Below are positions 29,527 through 38,698 of a stretch of DNA of 64,000 nucleotides, piece after piece. The position numbers and the translations under genes were made by a program. Position 1 is the stretch's first letter. Each line of letters starts with the position of its first letter. The notes under the pieces were generated by a model that was not told the DNA's origin, did no database searches, and was given only the letters and a program-made list of their open reading frames with translations. The DNA comes from Actinomycetota bacterium (GTDB lineage Bacteria; Actinomycetota; Acidimicrobiia; Acidimicrobiales; Ilumatobacteraceae): the NCBI GenBank assembly GCA_016213625.1, contig JACQZZ010000106.1:115806-179805 (forward strand). Reading direction: 5' to 3'.

Positions 29527-30544
29527 GCCACAACTGGAGCGGCGTGCGATCACGCGGGCCGGTGAAGGGGAGCGGCACCTGCTCGCCTCCCAGGCCGGCC
29601 GACGTGTAGCCCGCCAGTACCACCTGCAACACCTCGCGGCCGAACGCCGCGCTCATCACCGGCTCCACTCCGCGCGCCACGTCGTCGACGAGCGCTCGGA
29701 GTTGTGCCACGTACCCGGCCGTCTCGAGGATGGCGGGCGTGGCAGTGGCCGTGGGCAGCGCGACCTGGTCGCCGTTCCACTCCAGCCGCTGCACCGGCTG
29801 GAGTTCGGCGCGCGCCACGCCCTGATCACCGGCGAGCTGCGCGTCCCACATCGACTCGGGGCCGGCCTGCCAGCTGGACACCACGTGCGCAGCGAAGCCC
29901 GAGCGGAAGTGCAGCGTGACCTCCGCGTGCTCGTCGCTGCCGTGGCCCGGCCCGCCGCGCAACTCGGCCTCCACGCCGACCACACGACCTTCGCCTGCGG
30001 CGTTGGCCAACAGCATGGCCACGGCCAGTGGGTGCACACCCAGATCGAACAACGCGCCGCCACCCCACTCGTCGGTGGTGAAGGCGCCCCAGGTGGGGAG
30101 CCCCTGCATCGACCGCACCTCCAGATGGGTGGCTCGGCCCACGCTCGGGGCCAACGCCACCATGCGCTGCACCACGGGGGCGTAGGCCAGGTTCTCCGCG
30201 TAGAGCAGCTTGCCGCCGTGGGCTGCGGCGGCGGCGACGATGCGATCCGCCTCGTCGAGCGTGCGGCACAGCGGCTTCTCCAGGAGCACCGCTGCGCCGG
30301 ACTCGAGCATGCGGATGGCATCGTCGGCGTGACACTGCGGGGGAGTGGACACCGCCACGACGTCGGCACCTGCGGGGAGCGCGTCGTAGGTGAGTGCGGT
30401 GGCGCCGAACGTGCCCGCCGTCCGCTGGGCGCGCTCGGCGGTGCGTGAGGCGACCCCGACCAGTTCGTAGCCGAGGAACCGCGCCGAGGCCGCGTGGGCC
30501 ATGGCGATCATGCCCGCGCCCTGCAGCGCGACCCGTGTGCTCAC
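29516..30544 (-). CDS. Gfo/Idh/MocA family oxidoreductase
   Basis: The 342-residue protein has the N-terminal Rossmann fold (VALQGAGMIAMAHAASARFLGYELVGVASRT), the EKPLCRTLDEAD motif containing the conserved Lys, and the C-terminal beta-sheet domain. These enzymes oxidise or reduce sugars and related polyols with NAD(P). The second glycine of the usual GxGxxG is replaced (GAGMIA is kept in part). GTG 30544 overlaps the stop of the upstream LLM oxidoreductase, so the two are translated together. Confidence 0.88.
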   Translation of the reverse strand: MSTRVALQGAGMIAMAHAASARFLGYELVGVASRTAERAQRTAGTFGATALTYDALPAGADVVAVSTPPQCHADDAIRMLESGAAVLLEKPLCRTLDEADRIVAAAAAHGGKLLYAENLAYAPVVQRMVALAPSVGRATHLEVRSMQGLPTWGAFTTDEWGGGALFDLGVHPLAVAMLLANAAGEGRVVGVEAELRGGPGHGSDEHAEVTLHFRSGFAAHVVSSWQAGPESMWDAQLAGDQGVARAELQPVQRLEWNGDQVALPTATATPAILETAGYVAQLRALVDDVARGVEPVMSAAFGREVLQVVLAGYTSAGLGGEQVPLPFTGPRDRTPLQLWRGA

Positions 30545-31476
30545 TTGCCGGCCAACTGGGCGACGACAGGAGCGAACTTCTCCACGTCCTCCTGACCGAC
30601 GATGACGTACGAGAAGCCCCAGCGCTCGCGCCGCTCGAGCAGCCGCTCGACCAGTTCGTTGGGCGGGCCGATGAGCGCGAACGGCGACTCGGAGAGGAAG
30701 TCGGCGGGCATGCCGAGCGCGCTGGCGAGACGGTCGCGGGCGCCCTGGCCGTCGTCGGTGACGTTGACGAGGAACGAGCGGATGTTCATCTCGATGTCGC
30801 CCAACCGGTCGCCGGCCGCGGCGCGCACGATCGCGATCTTCTCGTCGACCGCCTCGGCCGACATGTGCATGAACGTCTCCGGTCCCACCACGCCGGTGTG
30901 CATGCTCGGGTTGATGCCCACGATGTCGGCCTCGCGCGCGGCGATGCCGAGCACCCGCTTGCCGCCGCCGCCGATGAGCACCTTCGGCACGCCGTTCACG
31001 GGCTTCGGCAGACCGTTGTAGCCGGTGATGGTGTAGTGCTTCCCCTCGAACGAGAACGGCTCGGCGCCCATCGACTGGCGGATGATGTGCAGACCCTCGA
31101 GGAACCGGTCGATGCGCACGCCGGGCGAGTCGTAGGGGATGCCGGCCTGTTCGTAGTCGCTCAGCATCCATCCGGCCCCGAGACCGATCTCCACACGGCC
31201 CTCGCTGAGCACGTCCATCGTCGCGAGTTCCTTGCCCAGGACCACCGGGTGCTTGTAGTCGTTGTCGAACACGAGCGCGCAGATGCGCAGCGCGGTGGTG
31301 GCATTGGCGGCGGTCATCATGGCCGGCACGGGTGCCAGCTGGTCGCCGAAGTGGTCGGGCATGGTGAGCACGTCGTAGCCGGCGGCCTCGGTGCGCTGGG
31401 CCAACGAGACCCAACTCGCGCGGTCGGGAGCGGACGAGGCCTGGATGCCGAAGCGGAAGGGGCGGTGAGTCGTCAT
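30541..31476 (-). CDS. LLM class F420-dependent oxidoreductase
   Basis: The 311-residue protein is a luciferase-like TIM barrel of the F420-dependent type (FRFGIQASSAPDRASWVSLAQRTEAAGYDVLTMPDHFG; later LGAGWMLSDYEQAGIPYDSPGVRIDRFLEGLHIIR). This branch (MSMEG_2516-like) is found in organisms that make coenzyme F420, mostly actinobacteria. The substrate is unknown. It is followed directly by the Gfo/Idh gene with a four-base overlap. Confidence 0.9.
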   Translation of the reverse strand: MTTHRPFRFGIQASSAPDRASWVSLAQRTEAAGYDVLTMPDHFGDQLAPVPAMMTAANATTALRICALVFDNDYKHPVVLGKELATMDVLSEGRVEIGLGAGWMLSDYEQAGIPYDSPGVRIDRFLEGLHIIRQSMGAEPFSFEGKHYTITGYNGLPKPVNGVPKVLIGGGGKRVLGIAAREADIVGINPSMHTGVVGPETFMHMSAEAVDEKIAIVRAAAGDRLGDIEMNIRSFLVNVTDDGQGARDRLASALGMPADFLSESPFALIGPPNELVERLLERRERWGFSYVIVGQEDVEKFAPVVAQLAGK

Positions 31477-31520
31477 GTGCGCATGGTACGAGGTGATGCC
31501 CTGACGGGTCGTGCCGCAAC

Positions 31521-31526
31521 TAGCGT
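31521..31526 (+). promoter_or_regulatory. Candidate -10 hexamer (TAGCGT) of the penicillin-binding protein gene
   Basis: TAGCGT ends 9 bases before GTG 31536, in the divergent region with the LLM oxidoreductase. It fits the TAnnnT consensus and a leaderless start. Confidence 0.4.
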
Positions 31527-31535
31527 TCTCTCGAA

Positions 31536-33806
31536 GTGGATCGACTGGCCTGGCCCCTCCGACTCGTGGCGATCATCGCCGCGGGCGCACTCCTGCTCAC
31601 CGCAGTGGTCATCGGTGTCGCGCCACGCGTGTGGTTGGTGGCCAACGCGCACGAGGAACTGCCGGTGGAGCTGCCCGAGTTCCAGCCGCTGTCGCAGCGC
31701 ACGGTGGTGTACGACAACGCCAACAACGTGATCGCCGTGTTCGAACGCGAGAACAGCCAACCGATCTCGCTCAGCCAGGTTCCCCAACCGGTCATCGACG
31801 CCCTTCTGGCCGTCGAGGACACCGCGTACTACTCGCACCACGGCGTGAACGTGCGCGGGTTCATGCGCGCGTTGCTGTCGAACTTCGCCAGCGAGGGCCC
31901 CACGCAAGGCGCCAGCACCATCACCCAGCAGGTGGTGAAGAACGAGTTCCTCGCCGGCCTTCCGCGCGACGGGCGCTACAAGGCGTTGCAGGCGCACTAC
32001 GCCACGATGCTGGAGAAGAAGAAGACCAAGGACGAGATCCTCGAGCGCTACCTGAACACGGTGTTCTTCGGCAACAACGCCTATGGCCTGGCGGCCGCCG
32101 CGGAGGTGTACTTCGGCAAGGGCGTCGGCGAGCTGACCATGATCGAGGGAGCGTTCCTGGCGGGCCTGGTGCGGTCGCCCTCCGGGTACGACCCGATCAA
32201 CAACCCCGAACCGTCGCGCCGCCGCTTCGCTCAGGTGGTGGAGCGCCTCGTGTCGGTGGAGCTGGTGGCGCCGGAGGAAGCCGAGACGCTCGCCGAGGAG
32301 TGGCCCATCCCCGACCGCGTGCGCAAGCTCGAGTCGTTCAGCACCAAGCCCACCTACTACACGATCGCCCTGCGCGACTACCTGCTCACCAAGTCGAACA
32401 TCCTCGGTGCCACCGAACAGGAACGCGCCAACCTGCTGTACCGCGGCGGCCTGCAGATCCACACCACGCTCGACCCCGTGTTGCAGGCCAACGCCGAGCA
32501 GGCGCGGGCCATCCTTCCGCTCAACGGGCAGGGCTTCGACGCGTCGGTCGTCTCGCTCGACACCACCACCGGTGCCATCCGGGCGATGGTGGGCGGGCGC
32601 GGGTTGCGTCCGAACGAGCCCGGGGGTGAGGTGAACATGGCGCTGGTGCCGCGCCAGACCGGCTCCGCCCTGAAGGCGTTCATCCTCGCGGCCGCCTACG
32701 AGGCGGGTGCCGAGACCAAGGACATCATCAACGGCCCGGGGCCGTGCACCGTGCCCGACTTCGTCGACGGCAAGCCAGCCACCAAGACGGTGGTCAACGC
32801 CACCGGCAACGTCGGTCCGCTGAACGGTGTGAACACGTGGAGCTCCAGCGACTGCGGCTTCATCCGGTTGAGCTACGCGGTGGGTCTGCATCGCGTCGTC
32901 GACTCGGTGTACCGCTTCTCGCACTCGACGTACTTCTACCAAGGCCAGCCCGTCACCGAGCGCGAGCCGTTCCTGCCGCTGCCGCTCACCGCGACGGGCA
33001 ACAACGCCATGGCGCCCATCGACATGGCCGCCGGCATGCAGACCATCCTCAACCTCGGTCTGCACCACGACCCCTACTACGTGCAGTGGATCGACTCGGC
33101 CGACGGCACCCGCTTCTACACGCACGAGGACCCGGGTGTGCAGGCGCTCGACCAGGGCCCGGCGCTGAACACCATCGCCACGCTCAAGGGTGTCATCAAG
33201 AGCGGTACGGGGTCGCGCAACCTGCGCAACTTCTCGCGGCCGGCCGCCGGCAAGACCGGCACGCAGTTCGAGAACACCAACGCCTGGTTCGTCGGCGGCA
33301 CCCCGCAGATCAGCACGGCCGTGTGGGTGGGCGACCCCAACGGCTACACGCCGATGAACGGCATCCCCGAGTTCGCCGCCGAGATGGGGCGCAACGGCAA
33401 GGTGCAGGGCGCCGACTATCCGGCTCGCATCTGGGGCGCCTACATGGAAGCCGCCCACGTGAACCTGCCGGTCGTCGACTGGCCCGCCGCGCCGAAGGCC
33501 AATCGTCTCCCTGCTCGCATCTACGTGCCGGGTGAGGAATGCCTCGCCAAGCTCGTCAGCGGCACCCTGCCGCCCGCACCCGGCGCCGTCACCACGACCA
33601 CCGTTCCGCCGGTCACCCTGCCGCCGGATCCGAACGCTCCGCCCACCACGCCGCCCCGCGCGGTGGTGGTGCAGATCACCAGCGGTACGGCCGTTCCGGA
33701 GAACGTGCTGGACCCGCGGGCACCGATGCCGTCGGTGGATCTGCGCACATATGTGTACCCCTGTCAGCGGCCACCGGCGAATGTTGTGGTACAGAAGAAG
33801 AAATGA
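31536..33806 (+). CDS. Class A penicillin-binding protein (GT51 transglycosylase-transpeptidase)
   Basis: The 756-residue protein has an N-terminal membrane anchor (residues 8-30), a GT51 domain (VEDTAYYSHHGVN with catalytic Glu 94, and GASTITQQVVKN), and a transpeptidase domain with SxxK in TGSALKAF (S377, K380) and KTGT at 573-576. The middle SxN-like motif is less clear. It polymerises and cross-links peptidoglycan outside the membrane. The C-terminal tail is rich in Pro and Thr, as in many actinobacterial PBPs. Its TGA overlaps the ATG of the next gene. Confidence 0.93.
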   Translation: MDRLAWPLRLVAIIAAGALLLTAVVIGVAPRVWLVANAHEELPVELPEFQPLSQRTVVYDNANNVIAVFERENSQPISLSQVPQPVIDALLAVEDTAYYSHHGVNVRGFMRALLSNFASEGPTQGASTITQQVVKNEFLAGLPRDGRYKALQAHYATMLEKKKTKDEILERYLNTVFFGNNAYGLAAAAEVYFGKGVGELTMIEGAFLAGLVRSPSGYDPINNPEPSRRRFAQVVERLVSVELVAPEEAETLAEEWPIPDRVRKLESFSTKPTYYTIALRDYLLTKSNILGATEQERANLLYRGGLQIHTTLDPVLQANAEQARAILPLNGQGFDASVVSLDTTTGAIRAMVGGRGLRPNEPGGEVNMALVPRQTGSALKAFILAAAYEAGAETKDIINGPGPCTVPDFVDGKPATKTVVNATGNVGPLNGVNTWSSSDCGFIRLSYAVGLHRVVDSVYRFSHSTYFYQGQPVTEREPFLPLPLTATGNNAMAPIDMAAGMQTILNLGLHHDPYYVQWIDSADGTRFYTHEDPGVQALDQGPALNTIATLKGVIKSGTGSRNLRNFSRPAAGKTGTQFENTNAWFVGGTPQISTAVWVGDPNGYTPMNGIPEFAAEMGRNGKVQGADYPARIWGAYMEAAHVNLPVVDWPAAPKANRLPARIYVPGEECLAKLVSGTLPPAPGAVTTTTVPPVTLPPDPNAPPTTPPRAVVVQITSGTAVPENVLDPRAPMPSVDLRTYVYPCQRPPANVVVQKKK

Positions 33807-34507
33807 ACGCCGCCGCACTCCTCAACCTCCAAGAGATCGACACGGCGCTCACTGCCGTGAACAATCGCCGCCCCCGACTTCCCGAGCTCGCCGCGCACCA
33901 GACAGCGGCCGTCGCACTGGCCGGTCACCAGGCCAAGATCGACGAGGCGCAAGCCGTCATCGATGCCGCCCAGGCCGCCATCGAGGCGGCCGAGCATGCG
34001 GCCGACGACATCACCGCGAAGCGCACGCGCCTGGAAGGTCAGCTGAAGACCATCATCGCTCCGCGCGAAGCCGAGGCGTTGATGCACCAGATCGAGACGC
34101 TCAACCAGCAGCGCGGTGAACTCGACGATCAGGAGCTCGCTGCGCTCGACCAGCAGGCGGCCGGCGAGGCCACCCTCGCCGTGCTGCTGGCCGAGCTGCC
34201 GGCACTCGAGGCCGTGTTCGCCGCCACCGACGCCGAGTTGCAGCGGGCCAACGCCGAGCTCGACGCCGAGGCAGCGTCGTTGCACGAACGGCGCCCGGCG
34301 GCGGCAGCCGAACTCACCGAGTCGGAGCTCGCCGCGTTCGAGCGGGCCAAGCTCCACTTCGCCGGCGTGGCCATCGCCCGCCTCGAGGGCCATCGCTGCC
34401 ATGGCTGCCATCTCGACCTGTCGCCGGCCGAGATGGATCAGGTGAAGGCCACGCCTGCCGACTCGGTGCCCGAGTGCCCGCAGTGCGGTCGGTACCTGGT
34501 GCGCTGA
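33803..34507 (+). CDS. C4-type zinc-ribbon coiled-coil protein (DUF164-like)
   Basis: The 234-residue protein has a long N-terminal coiled coil (residues 5-185, Ala- and Glu-rich) and a C-terminal zinc ribbon: HRCHGCHLDLSPAEMDQV and VPECPQCGRYLVR, giving two CxxC pairs. This matches the CT398/DUF164 family, thought to act as a nucleic-acid-binding or chaperone-like protein. Its ATG overlaps the stop of the PBP gene. Confidence 0.88.
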   Translation: MNAAALLNLQEIDTALTAVNNRRPRLPELAAHQTAAVALAGHQAKIDEAQAVIDAAQAAIEAAEHAADDITAKRTRLEGQLKTIIAPREAEALMHQIETLNQQRGELDDQELAALDQQAAGEATLAVLLAELPALEAVFAATDAELQRANAELDAEAASLHERRPAAAAELTESELAAFERAKLHFAGVAIARLEGHRCHGCHLDLSPAEMDQVKATPADSVPECPQCGRYLVR

Positions 34508-34511
34508 ACCG

Positions 34512-35012
34512 ATGCTGCTGTGGTTCCTCGGCACCGCGCTGGTGACCGTCTGGTACGTGTTCACCGACCCGCGGTTCGACTACCGGTTGTTGCTCGTCGG
34601 CGCGCTGTTGCCCGACCTCATCGACGTGCCCGGAGGTCAGGCCCGTTGGGCGCACAGCCTGACGGTGGCGGTCGGCACGCTGGCGTTGGTGATGCTGGTC
34701 ACCGCCGGCCGCAAGCCGGTTCGTCGGCTCCTGTTGGGGCTGCCCATCGGCATGCTGCTGCACCTGGTGTGGGACGGCGCGTTCGCCAGCACGGAGGTGT
34801 TCTGGTGGCCGTTCAGCGGCTCGTGGGGCGACGTGCAGGTGCCGTCGCTCGAGCGCAGCCTGTGGCTGAACCTGCTGATGGAGGCCGCCGGCGTGGCCAT
34901 GCTGTGGTGGGCGTGGAAGCGATTCGATCTGGCCGACGCGCAACGGCGAGGGCAGTTCGTGCGGCAGGGCACGCTCACCGATCTGGGACCTCGTCCCGGT
35001 CGTCGAGTGTGA
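34512..35012 (+). CDS. Membrane-bound metal-dependent hydrolase-like protein
   Basis: The 166-residue protein has about four hydrophobic segments with polar motifs that suggest metal ligands: LLPDLIDVP, RWAHSLTVA, and MLLHLVWDG. This pattern resembles YdjM/DUF457-type membrane hydrolases, although the protein is shorter and the match is partial. It lies 4 bases after the zinc-ribbon gene and is likely cotranscribed. Confidence 0.7.
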   Translation: MLLWFLGTALVTVWYVFTDPRFDYRLLLVGALLPDLIDVPGGQARWAHSLTVAVGTLALVMLVTAGRKPVRRLLLGLPIGMLLHLVWDGAFASTEVFWWPFSGSWGDVQVPSLERSLWLNLLMEAAGVAMLWWAWKRFDLADAQRRGQFVRQGTLTDLGPRPGRRV

Positions 35013-35024
35013 TTCACTGACACC

Positions 35025-35591
35025 GTGCTGTCCATCGTCCGCCACGCCCGAACCGAAGCGAACGCGGGCGGACGGTTGCAGGGTCGTCTCGACCTGCCGC
35101 TCGACGACGTCGGCCGACAGCAGGCGTCCGCCCTCACCGCCTTCGTCACCGACGTGGATCGAGTGGTCTGCTCGCCGTTGCTGCGCGCTCGCCAGACCGC
35201 CGAGGCATTCGGCATCGAGCCCACGATCGACGATCGGTGGCAGGAGGTCGCGTACGGCTCGTTCGAGGGGGTCAAGATCGCCGACGTCCCCGGCGACACG
35301 TGGCACCGCTGGATCACCGACATCGACTTCGCGCCCGAGGGTGCGGAATCACTGCGCACGATGAGCGAGCGTGTGTTCGCAGCACTCGACGACCTGGCCG
35401 CAGAGGCGATGGATCAACACATCGTCGTCGTCACGCACGCCACGCCGGTGAAGGCAGCGATGGCCTGGGCGCTCGGAGTCGACGTGGGTATCGCGTGGCG
35501 CAGTTGGGTGGACCAGGCGTCGGTCACGCGCATCACGATGCGCGATCGCGGGCCCGCGCTCGCCTTCTTCAACCGCGTCCCCGAGGCGTGA
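35025..35591 (+). CDS. Histidine phosphatase family protein
   Basis: The 188-residue protein has the phosphohistidine loop at its N-terminus (LSIVRHARTEAN, where RHA replaces the common RHG), the second Arg in SPLLRARQTAEAF, Glu in RWQEVAYGSFEG and the second His in VVVTHATPVKAAM. The members are small-molecule phosphatases, for example of alpha-ribazole phosphate, or mutases. It starts at GTG 35025, 12 bases after the previous gene. Confidence 0.88.
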   Translation: MLSIVRHARTEANAGGRLQGRLDLPLDDVGRQQASALTAFVTDVDRVVCSPLLRARQTAEAFGIEPTIDDRWQEVAYGSFEGVKIADVPGDTWHRWITDIDFAPEGAESLRTMSERVFAALDDLAAEAMDQHIVVVTHATPVKAAMAWALGVDVGIAWRSWVDQASVTRITMRDRGPALAFFNRVPEA

Positions 35592-35693
35592 ATCGCAGGG
35601 TGCTTGACGCTTCGCGCGTCGCGGCGCATGATCAATCCATCACGGCGCTCTCGCTCCCTCACCCGGGTATCTGAGGCGCAAGAAACGACACGA

Positions 35694-35723
35694 GGAGGGT
35701 CACTCACAGGATGAGTGCCCTCC
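35694..35723. terminator. Bidirectional terminator hairpin
   Basis: GGAGGG-t-CACTCA and TGAGTGCCCTCC pair with one bulged base around a 5-base loop. It lies between the convergent phosphatase and methyltransferase genes. Confidence 0.65.
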
Positions 35724-35732
35724 CCGTTCGCG

Positions 35733-36446
35733 TCAGGGGCGAACCAGGCGGAACACGTAGGTGAACTGCAGCAGCACCATCCACCGGCGGTGGATCTGCA
35801 GCTCGAATCCGCACTCCCGTGCGATCTCACCGATGGCGGCGTCGCACCCTTCGGCCAGCGAGAGCAGGACGAGGCTGTCGGTGTGCAGGTGCGCGGGCAG
35901 CTGTTCGAAGAGCCGGTGGAAGTACTCGAAGTTCGCGCCCGCATGGAACGCATGGTCGAGTTGCGTGGACGGGTCGTGACGGAAGAACGGGGGAGTGATG
36001 ACGGCCACGTCGAAGGTGCCGCTGACGTTGGCGAACAGATCGCTCTCGATCACTTCGATGGGTACGCCGTTCAGCGCTGCATTCGCGCGGGTGGCGGCGC
36101 AGGCGGCATCGGAGATGTCGATGGCCGTCACCTTCGCCCGCCGGCGCGCGGCGACGACGGAGATCGCTCCCGAGCCACAGCCGACCTCGAGGAACGACTT
36201 CCCGACGAGGTCGAGTTGGTCGACGGTGCGGCACACCAGCTTCGTGCTGTGGAACAGACGCGGCGGGAACACCCCGACGGGCACTCGCAGACGAACACCA
36301 CGCACCCTGGTCACGCGCTCGCCGGACATCCACCATCGGATGTAGGGACGTGCACCCGCCTGCAACGCGCCGCTGAGGCGACGGCGGAGCGCCTGCAGGC
36401 GAGTGGGTTGCCCGGCGCGTGCCGACGCCCCGACGTAGATGTCCAT
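35733..36446 (-). CDS. Class I SAM-dependent methyltransferase
   Basis: The 237-residue protein starts at ATG 36446. Motif I is LEVGCGSGAISVVAA, the acidic residue after strand 2 is in VTAIDISDAAC, and the catalytic-loop motif is VITPPFF, close to the (N/D)PPF motif of N5-glutamine, adenine-N6 and small-RNA guanine methyltransferases. Substrate is therefore probably a nucleic acid base or a glutamine, by inference. It is divergent from the J-domain gene. Confidence 0.85.
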   Translation of the reverse strand: MDIYVGASARAGQPTRLQALRRRLSGALQAGARPYIRWWMSGERVTRVRGVRLRVPVGVFPPRLFHSTKLVCRTVDQLDLVGKSFLEVGCGSGAISVVAARRRAKVTAIDISDAACAATRANAALNGVPIEVIESDLFANVSGTFDVAVITPPFFRHDPSTQLDHAFHAGANFEYFHRLFEQLPAHLHTDSLVLLSLAEGCDAAIGEIARECGFELQIHRRWMVLLQFTYVFRLVRP

Positions 36447-36536
36447 CGGGAGCACCTTACGCACGAAGCGAATCGTTCCATCACAGTTCGTCTGCTGTTC
36501 GCCGACATCTCCGCACGAGCACGCGAGGATCGCAGC

Positions 36537-37298
36537 ATGGCCGCTCCCGACTGGTCGAACGCCGACTTCTACACCGTGCTCGGCGTGCCGGCCGACGCCT
36601 CGCCGAAGGACGTCACGCGAGCCTTTCGGCGATGCGCGCTCGAGTGCCACCCCGACACGCACCCTGGCGATGCGGCGGCGGCGGATCGTTTCCTCGAGGT
36701 CGTCGCCGCGTACGACGTGTTGGGCGACGACGTGACTCGCCGCGAATACGACCTCTTCCGTCGGTTCGGTGTCGACGCGCTCGATCGAGCGGACGTGTTG
36801 GCGTCGGGCGTGCGTGGTGTCGTGTTCGCTGCACCCGTGCCGCCATCACCCGGCCAGGACGCGAGTTCGCGTCGTCGAGCGTGGTTGCTGGGCGCACTCG
36901 CCGCGGTGGCCGTGGTGTTCGGCGCCGTGATGGTCGCCACGAAGGATGCGCGTCGTGACGCCGCCCAACCGACGGTGCCATCGGTGACCTCGCTCGCACC
37001 CCTGGCGGTCGATGCCGCCGGCGACTCTTCCCAGCCGAGCGACTTCGCCTACCGCTTCTCCGACATCGACTGCGGCCCCGGTGGCTGGAGCGGCATCTTC
37101 ACCAATGCCGACGTCGTGCCGTTCACCGGCGAAGTCTCCGCGGTCGCGATGCAGGGTGAGGAAGTGGTCGCTCGCGGTGTGGCCGCACCCGTCGCGCCCG
37201 TGCCTCCGGGCGGCCAGCGACAGCTGCAGTTCAACTGGCAGGGCGTGCCACCTGTCGGCTCGCAGTGCCGGATCGAGCGCGTTGTCCCGGACCGCTGA
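36537..37298 (+). CDS. Membrane-anchored J-domain protein
   Basis: The 253-residue protein has an N-terminal J domain (DFYTVLGVPADASPKDVTRAFRRCALECHPDTHPGD) with HPD at residues 38-40, which stimulates DnaK ATPase. A hydrophobic segment (about 120-142) follows, then about 110 residues without a known family. The glycine-rich and zinc-finger regions of true DnaJ are missing. Placement of the J domain would be cytoplasmic and of the C-terminal part outside. Confidence 0.88.
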   Translation: MAAPDWSNADFYTVLGVPADASPKDVTRAFRRCALECHPDTHPGDAAAADRFLEVVAAYDVLGDDVTRREYDLFRRFGVDALDRADVLASGVRGVVFAAPVPPSPGQDASSRRRAWLLGALAAVAVVFGAVMVATKDARRDAAQPTVPSVTSLAPLAVDAAGDSSQPSDFAYRFSDIDCGPGGWSGIFTNADVVPFTGEVSAVAMQGEEVVARGVAAPVAPVPPGGQRQLQFNWQGVPPVGSQCRIERVVPDR

Positions 37299-37360
37299 AT
37301 GCCCACGGCCCGGCAGTCGGGCGCTCAGCATTCCGGACGGACTCCGAGGCCGAGCGGTGT

Positions 37361-37724
37361 GGTGAGTCGGTCTGTAAGCGGGATTCTGTCCGGCCGCCGA
37401 AGCGGCCTGTGTGACCATCCATCTAGTGCGGCCTACCCGAGAGGGGCCGATCCGAGGACCGACGGACGGGCAGCCCATCCTCTCTGCTTGGCCTTGCTCC
37501 GAGTGGTGTTACCGAGCCGTACGAGTCGCCTCGCACGCTGGTGCGCTCTTACCGCACCGTTGCACCCTTGCCTGTGACCGGCGAACCGGTCCATCGGCGG
37601 TCTCTCTCTGTTGCACATCCGTCACGTCGCCGCGACCTGGCTCGCGCCAGCACTCTGCCCTGTGGAGTCCCGACTTTCCTCGACACGATCAGGTCGTGCC
37701 GCGGTCACCCGACCGACTCACCAC
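37361..37724 (-). ncRNA. rnpB: RNase P RNA
   Basis: On the minus strand the two ends GGTGAGTCGGTC and GACCGACTCACC pair as helix P1. The 5' part holds GAGGAAAGTC (complement of 37672-37681) and AGGGCAGAGTG; the middle holds the conserved run CAAGGGTGCAA then GGTAAGAGCGCACC; the 3' part holds ACAGAATCCCGCTTACAGACC. These are universal landmarks of bacterial type A RNase P RNA, which removes 5' leaders from tRNA precursors. The length, about 364 bases, is normal. No protein gene overlaps it. Confidence 0.96.
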
Positions 37725-37731
37725 GGGGATG

Positions 37732-37737
37732 AGTGTA
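37732..37737 (-). promoter_or_regulatory. Candidate -10 hexamer (TACACT) of rnpB
   Basis: On the minus strand TACACT lies 7 bases upstream of the 5' end of RNase P RNA, exactly where a -10 element should be for a transcript starting at the mature end. Confidence 0.55.
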
Positions 37738-37742
37738 GGGGT

Positions 37743-38693
37743 TCAGCCTTCGGCGCAGGAGTCGAACGGGTAGACGAACGAGTTGAGGCTCGGCGTCTCG
37801 AAGTTCAGCTTCAGGCGCACACCGTTCTCGTCGCCGTTGCCACCGATGTAGGTGATGGGCGACAGCGAACCGAAGCGGCTGGGAAGTGCGACGGGCAACG
37901 GGATCTCGGTGAGCGGCGGCGCCGTGTCCCCCGCCGCCGCGACGGTGGTGGTGGGCTCGGCCGCCGCGGCCTCGACCAGCGAGGGCAGGTAGCCGCCGGG
38001 GTTGATGCGCAGGGCCACGAGGGCGGCTTGGCGCGACGAGCGGGCGCCGAGACGCATCGCCTCGGCACGGAACGACGCCTGCGTGACCTGGGGCATGAGC
38101 GCCTGGCACGTGGCCGTGGACAGCTGCTCGAGCGTGCTCACGAGGTTGATCATGTCGCGAGTGGGGTCGTCGCTGGGCTCGATGGCCGGGGTGGAGTCCA
38201 CCGCCGGGGCGCCTTCCTCGACACGGGTGAACACGGTGTTGATGAACGCGCTGTCGAGACGCGGGTTGCCACAGGTCCACGGCTCGCCGCCTGCCTCCTG
38301 GGCGAGCGCGTTGAACGACTCCGCTGCCTTGCGGTGATGCTCGGCGCACAGCGTGACGAGTTCGGTCTGGTCGCCGAGGTCGGGCAGCGTCGCGCTGGCC
38401 TGGGCGAGGTAACCCATCTCCAGGATGTGGTCGTACGCGTTGGCGATGGAGGTCTCGAACGAGGCCGAGGTGCGCAGCAGCACACTGTCGTCGACGATGG
38501 GGTCGAGCAGGGTGGGCACCGGGGCGCCATTGCCGACGCGGCCGAGCTCGCCGGCCGACGAGGCCGGGTCGCCACAGGCGGCCATGACCGCGGCGCTGGC
38601 GATGGTGATGCCGCCGATGCGGAACAGGCCGCGGCGGTCGAAGGATGCCTGCACGAGGGGAGCGTCCAGCGGAGTGTTGGTCTCGTTGGTCAT
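37743..38693 (-). CDS. Exported ferritin-like lipoprotein
   Basis: The 316-residue protein starts at ATG 38693. Near residue 17 it has RRGLFRIGG, a twin-arginine-like stretch, followed by the lipobox VMAAC, so it is probably exported and lipid-anchored. The mature part is helical, with Glu/His-containing segments (EHHRKAAESFNALAQEAGG) like ferritin-like di-iron domains, and a C-terminal non-helical extension with SPITYIGGNGDENGVRLKL. It follows a second ferritin-like gene by 5 bases; function is unknown. Confidence 0.75.
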   Translation of the reverse strand: MTNETNTPLDAPLVQASFDRRGLFRIGGITIASAAVMAACGDPASSAGELGRVGNGAPVPTLLDPIVDDSVLLRTSASFETSIANAYDHILEMGYLAQASATLPDLGDQTELVTLCAEHHRKAAESFNALAQEAGGEPWTCGNPRLDSAFINTVFTRVEEGAPAVDSTPAIEPSDDPTRDMINLVSTLEQLSTATCQALMPQVTQASFRAEAMRLGARSSRQAALVALRINPGGYLPSLVEAAAAEPTTTVAAAGDTAPPLTEIPLPVALPSRFGSLSPITYIGGNGDENGVRLKLNFETPSLNSFVYPFDSCAEG

Positions 38694-38698
38694 GTGGT

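Noticed and set aside
37299..37740. Several open frames across 37299-37740 on both strands
   Set aside because: The region is occupied by RNase P RNA, whose conserved helices and landmarks explain it fully.
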